Assembly: GCA_937121175.1 (NCBI GenBank)
Contig: CAKZKD010000018.1
Coordinates: forward strand, 1-64,000
Origin: an uncultured Flavobacteriales bacterium
GTDB taxonomy: Bacteria; Bacteroidota; Bacteroidia; Flavobacteriales_G; Salibacteraceae
Reading direction: 5' to 3'
Length of the DNA stretch: 64,000 nt
A model generated the notes under the pieces. The model did no database searches. It saw nothing but the letters and a program-made list of their open reading frames with translations, and was not told the DNA's origin. The position numbers were made by a program, and so were the translations under genes. Positions 43,839 to 50,760 of the stretch are shown here, one piece after another. Position 1 is the first letter of the stretch. The number at the start of each line of letters is the position of its first letter.

Positions 43839-44331
43839 ATATTTTATTACCTTCTTAATAATAGCTTGCCGTTTAACTAGCATAGCTCAAACGGTACAAG
43901 ACCGAGCGTATTCTGCCAAGCTTCAAAGCTTATTGAGTCATACCGTACCAGAAATAAGTGTAACAGAAATAGATACTAACTTGGACATTCTGTTCGTGGA
44001 TACTCGCGAAAAAAGTGAGTTCGAAGTTTCGCACATTCAAAATGCAACCTTTGTTGGATATAAGAAACTAGATTTATCGAAATTAAAAGACACACCAAAA
44101 AACCAAAAGATAATCGTTTATTGTTCAGTAGGTTATAGAAGTGAAAAAGTGTCGGAGAAATTAATCAAACAAGGATTTACAGATGTTTCTAACCTCTACG
44201 GTGGAATCTTTGAATGGAAAAATGCAGGTTATCCAGTTTACAATTCCGAGAAGAAAGCAACCGAAAATGTGCATGCTTACGATAAAAACTGGGGACAGTG
44301 GCTCAGGCGAGGTAAGAAGTGTTACAAGTAA
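43831..44331 (+). CDS. Exported rhodanese-like protein
   Basis: A signal peptide (about residues 1-20) precedes a single rhodanese domain. The active-site loop VYCSVGYRSEK holds the catalytic Cys, and VDTREKSEFEVSHIQNA is the typical entry motif. The periplasmic position suggests sulfur-transfer or redox duty, not cyanide detoxification. It overlaps xerD by eight bases and converges with queD, whose stop codon is directly adjacent. Confidence 0.88.
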   Translation: MAKYFITFLIIACRLTSIAQTVQDRAYSAKLQSLLSHTVPEISVTEIDTNLDILFVDTREKSEFEVSHIQNATFVGYKKLDLSKLKDTPKNQKIIVYCSVGYRSEKVSEKLIKQGFTDVSNLYGGIFEWKNAGYPVYNSEKKATENVHAYDKNWGQWLRRGKKCYK

Positions 44332-44742
44332 TTATTCTCCGGAATAGGAAACACAATTTCGTTCGGTCTCGAACAACGTAATTTTCAAGTCAAGCTTATT
44401 TTTAAGGTGTCTTCTGAGTCGATTGTATATTACATAGGCAATATGCTCTGCAGTCGGAATTAGTGTTTTAAACTCTTCAACTTGTTCATTCAGGTTTTTG
44501 TGGTCTAAGTATTTACAAACTTCTTTTTCTATAAGGTGCTTGAGTACCTTCATATCCACTACGTAACCTGTATCGGTATCAACTTCACCCGTTACTTCTA
44601 CCCAAAAATTATAATTGTGTCCATGAAAGTAAGGGTTATTGCACAGCCCAAATACTTCTTCATTTTTAGCGTCATCCCAGTCTTTTCTATAAAGCCGGTG
44701 CGCTGCATTGAAATGTGCTTTCCGTTTTACGGTTACCCTCAT
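44332..44742 (-). CDS. queD: 6-carboxytetrahydropterin synthase
   Basis: The 136-aa enzyme makes 6-carboxytetrahydropterin in the queuosine pathway (or is a 6-pyruvoyl-tetrahydropterin synthase homologue). Zinc ligands are His in FNAAHRL and the pair in FHGHNYNFWVEV. GLCNNPYFHGH is the variant loop of this type. It ends the carotenoid block transcript, 7 bp after idi, without a functional link to pigment synthesis that I can see. Confidence 0.9.
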   Translation of the reverse strand: MRVTVKRKAHFNAAHRLYRKDWDDAKNEEVFGLCNNPYFHGHNYNFWVEVTGEVDTDTGYVVDMKVLKHLIEKEVCKYLDHKNLNEQVEEFKTLIPTAEHIAYVIYNRLRRHLKNKLDLKITLFETERNCVSYSGE

Positions 44743-44748
44743 CGTTTT

Positions 44749-45291
44749 TTAGGACAAATATTCTTTCACTTTAGGAAAGGCAATTTTAAACCATTCTGTG
44801 TACTTCTCGGGGTGTTTATTTATTCCTTCTTCAATTTCACTAATAGAAACGAAAGCCCACTCCTCTACTTCTTCCGGATTTGGGATGGCAACTCCATTGT
44901 ATTCACCAATTAAAACGTGGTCGTATTCGTGCTCTACCAATCCGTTATCAAATTCAGCACGGTAAGTAAACTCAAATGCAGCGCTCATTGGGCAATCAAT
45001 ACCCATTTCTTCTTTCATTCTTCTATGCGCGGCATCTCTTGTTTCTTCTCCCGCTCTCTGGTGAGAACAACACGTATTGGTCCATAAGCCTGGAGAGTGG
45101 TATTTGGTTAACGCTCTTCTTTGCAGCATTATCTCACCATAAGGATTGACAACAAAAACGGAAAACGCCCTGTGCAACAAGCCTTTTTGATGCGCTTCCA
45201 TTTTATCCATGACTCCTTGTTTTACGTCGTATTCGTTAACAAGTATTACTTCATCCAAATCTGTATTCACTGTAATGGTTTCCGCAATCAT
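44749..45291 (-). CDS. idi: Isopentenyl-diphosphate delta-isomerase, type I
   Basis: A Nudix-fold enzyme that converts IPP to DMAPP, the building blocks of carotenoids. The Nudix region contains LWTNTCCSHQRAGEETRDAAHRRMKEEMG with the catalytic Cys in TNTCCSH, and the second active-site Glu lies in NGLVEHEYDHVL. It starts four bases inside the end of crtB, so the genes are translated as one unit. Confidence 0.93.
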   Translation of the reverse strand: MIAETITVNTDLDEVILVNEYDVKQGVMDKMEAHQKGLLHRAFSVFVVNPYGEIMLQRRALTKYHSPGLWTNTCCSHQRAGEETRDAAHRRMKEEMGIDCPMSAAFEFTYRAEFDNGLVEHEYDHVLIGEYNGVAIPNPEEVEEWAFVSISEIEEGINKHPEKYTEWFKIAFPKVKEYLS

Positions 45292-46130
45292 AACATTCCA
45301 ATATTATGAAGCACGTATGAACGCACGAATAAACCAAATTTCCCGCTATTGGGTATTCGAATTCGTTCATTTTTTATACGACTACTAGGAGTATTCTGAA
45401 TTTTCTTAAACAAACCGAAGTAATAGACATAAGCAAGGTAAACACCAAAACGAGCACGTTTTGGCAATTGCAGAATACCTTCGTATCCTGCTCTGAAATC
45501 GGCATTAATATCTTCTTCTATCTGTGCCTTTTCTTCATTTGACATGTTGGCGATGTTCACATTTGGAAAGTAATTTCTTCCTAAATCCTCAAAATCATCC
45601 TTTACATCACGCAAGAAATTAATTTTTTGAAATGCTGAACCTAACTTCATTGCATTTGGTTTCAACTTTTGATACAGTGCTTCATCTCCCAATACAAAAA
45701 CCTTTAAACACATTAAACCTACTACCTCTGCAGAACCTAAAATGTACTTTTCGTAATTTGCCTGAGTATATTTAATGTCGTGCAAGTCCATTTCCATACT
45801 ATCCAAAAAGGTATGGATTAACTCGTGGTCAATCTGATACTCATTTACAGCATGCTGGAAACTATTTAGAATCGGATTCAGACTAATTCCCCGTTCAATA
45901 GCTTTACATGTATCTGCTCTAAACTCTTCTAGTAGTTCTCTTTTATTGAAATCGTGGAACGTATCTACAATTTCATCTGCAAAACGCACAAATCCGTATA
46001 TCCCGTAGATCGGTTCTTTAATCGTTTTGTTCAAGCATTTTATTCCCAATGAAAAAGAAGTAGAATAGGCTTCGGTAGTTTGTTTTGAAGTTCGTTGCGA
46101 AACGTCGTCAAATAATTGTTTTGCATCCAT
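45288..46130 (-). CDS. crtB: Phytoene/squalene synthase
   Basis: The enzyme condenses two GGPP into phytoene. The two Asp-rich motifs are visible as FADEIVDTFHDF and LRDVKDDFEDLGRNYF. At 280 aa it matches Bacteroidota CrtB. It lies 3 bp after crtI and overlaps idi. Together they feed the carotenoid pathway that the CarH-like regulator likely controls. Confidence 0.92.
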   Translation of the reverse strand: MDAKQLFDDVSQRTSKQTTEAYSTSFSLGIKCLNKTIKEPIYGIYGFVRFADEIVDTFHDFNKRELLEEFRADTCKAIERGISLNPILNSFQHAVNEYQIDHELIHTFLDSMEMDLHDIKYTQANYEKYILGSAEVVGLMCLKVFVLGDEALYQKLKPNAMKLGSAFQKINFLRDVKDDFEDLGRNYFPNVNIANMSNEEKAQIEEDINADFRAGYEGILQLPKRARFGVYLAYVYYFGLFKKIQNTPSSRIKNERIRIPNSGKFGLFVRSYVLHNIGML

Positions 46131-46133
46131 GGA

Positions 46134-47606
46134 TTATATTTTTGAGTTTAACATGAAGTCAGCAGCCACCTGACCTGAGATTAATGATGGAGGAACGCCA
46201 GGACCTGGAGTAGTTAATTGTCCGGTGTAAAATAAATTGGGCAAATGTTTATTCTGAAGTTTTGGTTTTAAAAATGCCGTTTGAGTGAGAGTATTAGCCA
46301 AACCATAAGCATTTCCTTTATACGAATTGTAATCGGATTTAAAATCCTCAACGCAGTACGAACGTTTGTATGTAATGTGTTCTTTAATAGAATCTCCTGT
46401 AATTTCTTCCAAACGATTCAAGAGAATTTCAAAATATTCACTTCGTAACGAATCATTATCCTTTAAATCTGGAGCTATTGGCATTAATACAAATAGATTT
46501 TCATGACCTTCTGGTGCAACCGATTCATCGGTTTTTGAAGGAGCGCACACATAAAAGAGTGGGTTGCTTGGCCATTTTGGGTTGTCGTAAATTTCTTCGG
46601 CATGTTTAGTAAAGTCAGTATCAAAAAAAAGGTTGTGATGTTTCAAGTTCTTCACCTTTTTATTAACTCCTAAATAAAAAAGCAATGAAGATGGTGCTAG
46701 AACTCTATTGTCCCAGTACTTTTCTGAATACATTCTTTTGCTTTCAGGCAATAAAACTTTGTCAACGTGATGGTAATCTGCACCAGCGATAACTGCCTTG
46801 CTTCTTATTTGCTCGCCTTTAACCTGAATACCTTTAACCGATTTCCCGTTCAACCATAATTCTTCTACAGGCGAGTCGTAATGAAATTGAACTCCTTTTT
46901 CTTTGGCAAGGCTCACCATACCCTCAACGATTTTATGCATACCGCCCATTGGGTACCAAGTCCCTAATTCTAAGTCTGCATAATTCATTAAGCTGTAAAG
47001 TGCTGGAATATTTTCAGGTTTTGCTCCTAGAAATAATACTGGGAATTTTAGTATCTGGCGCAATTTCTCGTGTTTGAACTTTTTGTCGATCATTTTGGCA
47101 ATCGAAGAAAACAGGTTGAGTTTCAATGCGCCACCAATTACCTCGGAATTTGCAAATTCCAAGATTGACGTGGAAGGCTTGTAAACCAGTTTATTTACCC
47201 CTACTTCGTATTTATATGAGGCGTCTTTCAGAAATTCATCCAAATGCTTTGCACTGCCTTTTTCAATGGACTCAAAAAGTTCGAATAATTCAGGCTTATT
47301 TGCGGGAACATCAACAAAGTCTCCCTTTCCGAAATAAACCCTGTAGGAAGGAGATAAACGTACTAGGTTGTAATAATCAGAAACCGATTTACCAAAGCGA
47401 TTGAAATATTTTTCAAAAACCTCTGGCATCCAATACCAGCTTGGCCCCATATCAAATGTGTAACCGTCAGCTTCAAACTTTCGCGCTCTTCCGCCTGCTG
47501 TTGAATTTTTTTCATAAACATGCACCTCTTTTCCTCCATCTGCAAGAGAAGTAGCTGCTGCCAATGAGGCAAATCCAGAACCAATTACAGCAATCTTATT
47601 GGGCAT
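46134..47606 (-). CDS. crtI: Phytoene desaturase
   Basis: CrtI introduces double bonds into phytoene using FAD. The N-terminal Rossmann motif is VIGSGFASLAAATSLADGGKEVHVYEKN, followed by GGRARKFEADGYTFDMGPSW. The C-terminal block GQLTTPGPGVPPSLISG is diagnostic. I start at the ATG at 47606 (MPNKIAVIG); the track start at 47630 reads eight extra residues inside the sigma factor gene. The two genes overlap by about 11 bp, which suggests tight coupling to the sigma factor. Confidence 0.93.
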   Translation of the reverse strand: MPNKIAVIGSGFASLAAATSLADGGKEVHVYEKNSTAGGRARKFEADGYTFDMGPSWYWMPEVFEKYFNRFGKSVSDYYNLVRLSPSYRVYFGKGDFVDVPANKPELFELFESIEKGSAKHLDEFLKDASYKYEVGVNKLVYKPSTSILEFANSEVIGGALKLNLFSSIAKMIDKKFKHEKLRQILKFPVLFLGAKPENIPALYSLMNYADLELGTWYPMGGMHKIVEGMVSLAKEKGVQFHYDSPVEELWLNGKSVKGIQVKGEQIRSKAVIAGADYHHVDKVLLPESKRMYSEKYWDNRVLAPSSLLFYLGVNKKVKNLKHHNLFFDTDFTKHAEEIYDNPKWPSNPLFYVCAPSKTDESVAPEGHENLFVLMPIAPDLKDNDSLRSEYFEILLNRLEEITGDSIKEHITYKRSYCVEDFKSDYNSYKGNAYGLANTLTQTAFLKPKLQNKHLPNLFYTGQLTTPGPGVPPSLISGQVAADFMLNSKI

Positions 47607-48111
47607 TTCTGTTGAATTCTGGGAGTGCACTTGTAAGTTGTTTTCTAGCTAAGAAAATTCTGCTCTTCACCGTTCCGATAGGAATACCCATTTCATCTCC
47701 AATTTCCTTGTACTTGTAACCTTCAAGTTTCATTCTAAATGGAATTCTGTACTCGTCAGAAAGGCTATCAATAGCTTCTTCCATTTCTAGCACATTAATT
47801 TTTTTGTCTGGTGCAACAGAAACGTTTGAAGACGCAGTGCTCACATAAGATTGCGCTTGCATCTTATCCATAATCTGATTAAATTTTGAACCTCTTCTAT
47901 ACTGATTAATGAAGGTGTTTTTCATTATGGTATATAACCATCCTTTAATAGATGACTTAGTAAGCAATTTATCTCTATAAGTAATTGCTTTCAACATAGT
48001 TTCCTGCAGTAAATCCTTTGCCTCTTCCTCATCAGCAGTTAGCTTCAAAGCAAAAAATTGTAATGGACTTTTGTAACTTACCAATAACTCATTAAATTCA
48101 ATTGTGGACAT
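47596..48111 (-). CDS. ECF-type RNA polymerase sigma factor
   Basis: The 171-aa protein contains sigma region 2 (KDLLQETMLKAITYRDKLL, then GWLYTIMKNTFINQYRR) and region 4 (RIPFRMKLEGYKYKEIGDEMGIPIGTVKSRIFLARKQL). It has no anti-sigma neighbour. It directly precedes and overlaps crtI, so it is expressed with the pigment genes. In Streptomyces a photoreceptor LitR controls an ECF factor LitS that then switches on crt genes, and this layout is analogous. Whether it transcribes crt itself or other light genes is inference. Confidence 0.92.
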   Translation of the reverse strand: MSTIEFNELLVSYKSPLQFFALKLTADEEEAKDLLQETMLKAITYRDKLLTKSSIKGWLYTIMKNTFINQYRRGSKFNQIMDKMQAQSYVSTASSNVSVAPDKKINVLEMEEAIDSLSDEYRIPFRMKLEGYKYKEIGDEMGIPIGTVKSRIFLARKQLTSALPEFNRNAQ

Positions 48112-48141
48112 ATTGTTTAACTTTTAATTGTTTTCGTTCAA

Positions 48142-48173
48142 CAAATATATAGCTACTTTTAAATAACAAGCAA
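48142..48173 (-). promoter_or_regulatory. Promoter of the sigma-crtI-crtB-idi operon
   Basis: TATATTTG (plus strand 48142-48149) is an exact -7 box. TTG at 48169-48167 gives a 17-nt spacer and a second TTG at 48173-48171 gives 21 nt. The transcript start is about 25-30 nt before the ATG at 48111. It lies after the terminator of the CarH-like gene, so the operon is transcribed separately. Confidence 0.7.
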
Positions 48174-48232
48174 TTTTGTTTAGACTTTTTTACATTTAAT
48201 TAAACAAACCTTAATTCTATGAAATTCGGAAC

Positions 48233-48255
48233 AAAAAAAAGACCCCTAAAGGTCT
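48233..48255 (-). terminator. Terminator of the CarH-like gene
   Basis: On the minus strand, agacc-tttagg-ggtct is followed by eight T residues, 28 bp after the regulator's stop codon. It separates the regulator from the crt operon. Confidence 0.85.
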
Positions 48256-48282
48256 AATTAATAATGCTTTATTTCTTTTCGG

Positions 48283-49191
48283 TTAAATTGGCAATTTGTT
48301 TAGGTAATCAATAAATTCGCTTGCCCCGTTGATAATTTTAACATTTGAACCCGGGTTCCAGTCAATTTTGTTTAAATAATAGTCTAATCCGCTATACACA
48401 ATTCTAATGTCTGGAAAAGCTTCATCATAACTAGTCAATAACTGATGATATTCTAAGGGGGTTCTACTTGCCGTAAAAATGGTTAGTAAGTGAGTAGTAT
48501 CTGATGCGTCAACTACTTGCTGAATATCTGCCAGCGGCACATCTTGGCCTAAATACACCACTTTGTAACCATGGCTTCTCAGGATATAGTTGGCCAATAT
48601 CAATCCAATTTCATGTAATTCGCCTTCTGGTAAGAAAAGAACATAGCTGTATCCGTTCTTTGTTGGCGCCGAAATAGGCAAGTCGTTTATTCCTGTAAGA
48701 ATCTTTTGACGAATCAAGCAACTCACAAAATGCTCTTGACCAGGATTTACCTCGTCCATTCCCCACATCATTCCAACTTTAACTAAAAATGGGTAGATAA
48801 AATCTGTGATTGCGTTCAGAAAACCCTTTTCGTTAACTGCCCTACTGAACAGGTTATTAAATCGAGCCTCATCCAATTCTAGCATTGACACAACCAATGC
48901 CTGAATGTAAAATTCGGTCTGCGCAGAAATAGATTCACCTTGCTCCAGCAAAGTTGCAATGGTCAGTTTAAGCTCACTATCGGAGAATTCACTAATTTTT
49001 GAAATCCGCATGCCTTGCTCCAAAAGCATAGACACATTTAAAAGCTTTTTTAGGTCGGAATCCTTATAGTGTCGAATGTTTGTTTCAGTCCGAATTGGCT
49101 CCAACAAATCGTAGCGTTGCTCCCAGATACGTATGGTTCCTGCCTTTACACCAGAAAGTCGCTCCAAATCTTTTATTGAGTACTGTCTCAT
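48283..49191 (-). CDS. CarH/LitR-type B12-dependent photoreceptor repressor
   Basis: The N-terminal MerR winged helix (YSIKDLERLSGVKAGTIRIWEQRYDLL) is followed by a four-helix cap and a cobalamin-binding domain. Two diagnostic B12 photoreceptor features are present. The first is Wx9EH, with Trp143, Glu153 and His154. The second is ExHxxG, with Glu191, His193 and Gly196. In Thermus CarH these bind adenosylcobalamin; in the dark the tetramer represses crt genes, and light breaks the Co-C bond and releases DNA. It lies directly ahead of an ECF sigma factor and crtI-crtB-idi. Two TTGTAAC copies, 37 bp apart, lie just upstream of its start. Confidence 0.88.
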   Translation of the reverse strand: MRQYSIKDLERLSGVKAGTIRIWEQRYDLLEPIRTETNIRHYKDSDLKKLLNVSMLLEQGMRISKISEFSDSELKLTIATLLEQGESISAQTEFYIQALVVSMLELDEARFNNLFSRAVNEKGFLNAITDFIYPFLVKVGMMWGMDEVNPGQEHFVSCLIRQKILTGINDLPISAPTKNGYSYVLFLPEGELHEIGLILANYILRSHGYKVVYLGQDVPLADIQQVVDASDTTHLLTIFTASRTPLEYHQLLTSYDEAFPDIRIVYSGLDYYLNKIDWNPGSNVKIINGASEFIDYLNKLPI

Positions 49192-49205
49192 TATTGCTGT
49201 TTGAC

Positions 49206-49249
49206 GTTACAACAAATAGTTTAAACAAAAGTTCACTAAAATGTTACAA
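49206..49249 (-). promoter_or_regulatory. Paired TTGTAAC sites upstream of the CarH-like gene
   Basis: Two identical 7-mers, TTGTAAC on the minus strand (plus 49206-49212 and 49243-49249), are 37 bp apart and in the same direction. They are candidate operator half-sites for autoregulation. No TAnnTTTG box is exact here. Confidence 0.3.
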
Positions 49250-49954
49250 TTCAACGGAAAAAGACCAGCCTTTGTCGATTTTCGACTTCGAACTTTGAAA
49301 CATCCCCTTTGAGCCTTTGAGCATAAAATGAGTACCGACCAAACCAACACCAGTACCTATAACGGTTCCAAATGCTCCCCAGATTACCCTTGGACTATCA
49401 GGGTCAATTTGATTAAATGAGAAAATGGCAATTCCCACCCCTACCGCGGCAATACCTGTTCCTAATGCAAATTGTGAAAGTCCGACAGTGCGCCACCCCA
49501 TAGTTTTAAAAAACTTCTTTTTAACCATGACAAGGTTTCTAACCTTTACATTTTTACCATCAATCTTTACGGACTCCTTTTCTATTTCCTCTATTATTCC
49601 TCGCATAACCTTCTTATCGGTTTTCGACAAATAAGCGACTTTTTCACCAACTTTAAATTGACGCTTTTTACCTTCCTTTTTGTGAGAAGCAACTAAATAG
49701 GGTCCTTTTTTCGAAAATTCACTTTGTTCCTTCTTAGATTTCTTACCTGACCTTCCAGAATTGCTCGCTGATTTTTTATTACTCGTATTTTCTTCAATAA
49801 TTACAGCATCATTTTTTGACTTTTCTTCTGGTGTTTTCTCCTCATATACGGATTCAATAACAGGACTCTCTTCAATAGGCTTACCCTCCTGTGCAATTAA
49901 ACCCAGACAACAAAATGATGTGATTACGAAAGTGATGGCAACAATTTTTCTCAT
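49244..49954 (-). CDS. Exported protein with two C-terminal membrane helices
   Basis: A signal peptide (about residues 1-20, ending LIAQ) is followed by a charged, low-complexity, Lys/Glu/Ser-rich stretch (about 25-75) and a small KOW/SH3-like beta segment (QFKVGEKVAYLSKTDKKVMRGII). Two hydrophobic helices follow near residues 160-200. Bacteroidota often have such proteins and the family is not assigned. It ends 52 bp before the CarH-like gene on the same strand. Confidence 0.65.
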   Translation of the reverse strand: MRKIVAITFVITSFCCLGLIAQEGKPIEESPVIESVYEEKTPEEKSKNDAVIIEENTSNKKSASNSGRSGKKSKKEQSEFSKKGPYLVASHKKEGKKRQFKVGEKVAYLSKTDKKVMRGIIEEIEKESVKIDGKNVKVRNLVMVKKKFFKTMGWRTVGLSQFALGTGIAAVGVGIAIFSFNQIDPDSPRVIWGAFGTVIGTGVGLVGTHFMLKGSKGMFQSSKSKIDKGWSFSVEL

Positions 49955-49956
49955 GA

Positions 49957-50718
49957 TTAGATATAACCTGATATTTTATAGGTTAATAAACCTAGCCATT
50001 CGTGAAATATTACGTTCCACAGTAATAAAACTCCAGCGTTTGGAATAAAGAGATGGTCAAAATAGAATTTTCGTTCTCCAGTAATTCCATCAACTAAGTA
50101 TTTATCATGCAGAATATTTTGCTTCTCAAAGCACAAAGCTGAACGTTGCATGTGAGTCGTTGAAGTTATAAGAAGCACAGGTTCTGTGATATTTAAACTA
50201 TCAAGTACTCGCTTTGCTTCAACAGCATTTTGATAAGTGTTTCTAGAGTTCGGTTCAACTATTATATCTTTTGGTTTCACCCCAATTTCTATTAAATAGT
50301 CAGCTGCGTATTCTGCTTCGGGCTTTGTAAAATCAAATAGATTTCCAGCACCACCAGAAAGCAATATTTTCTTGACCTTATGACTAAAGTAAAGTGGCAG
50401 CACGGCATTTAATCTATCGGAAGAATTACTAAAATTGATTTGGCCAGCGCGTGGAGCATAAGTAGAATATCCGCCAAGAACAATAGCTAGTTCATACTTT
50501 TTCCCGGGATCAACCTTGTTCATTTCAGGCTCCCATCTTCTCACAATTTCGTCAAATACAAAAGAATTAGAAAAAAAGTAGAACACCGCAAAACCTGTAA
50601 CAAGTAGTTTTCGCTTTAACTTTTTGTTTTTAAGAAATATGCCAAGTGCAAATAATACCGCAATCCAAAATATTGGGGTACTAAAAACAAACAACAACTT
50701 AGACATTGCATGGAACAT
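49957..50718 (-). CDS. YdcF family (DUF218) membrane-anchored protein
   Basis: Two N-terminal hydrophobic helices (about residues 6-45) precede a DUF218 domain with AIVLGGYSTYAPRAGQINFSNSSDRL, LLSGGAG and EPNSRNTYQNAVEAKRVLD. Related ElyC and SanA proteins affect envelope integrity and vancomycin sensitivity. Binding of S-adenosylmethionine has been reported for YdcF. The track start, ATG at 50718, has an exact TACTTTTG box four bases upstream. Confidence 0.85.
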   Translation of the reverse strand: MFHAMSKLLFVFSTPIFWIAVLFALGIFLKNKKLKRKLLVTGFAVFYFFSNSFVFDEIVRRWEPEMNKVDPGKKYELAIVLGGYSTYAPRAGQINFSNSSDRLNAVLPLYFSHKVKKILLSGGAGNLFDFTKPEAEYAADYLIEIGVKPKDIIVEPNSRNTYQNAVEAKRVLDSLNITEPVLLITSTTHMQRSALCFEKQNILHDKYLVDGITGERKFYFDHLFIPNAGVLLLWNVIFHEWLGLLTYKISGYI

Positions 50719-50722
50719 GGAG

Positions 50723-50730
50723 CAAAAGTA
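50723..50730 (-). promoter_or_regulatory. Leaderless-type promoter box, TACTTTTG-N4-ATG
   Basis: TACTTTTG on the minus strand is followed by CTCC and the ATG at 50718, the same geometry as four other genes in the window. No -33 TTG lies at the usual distance. Confidence 0.5.
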
Positions 50731-50760
50731 ATGCTGGTTTTAAAGATTTAGAACCTAAGT

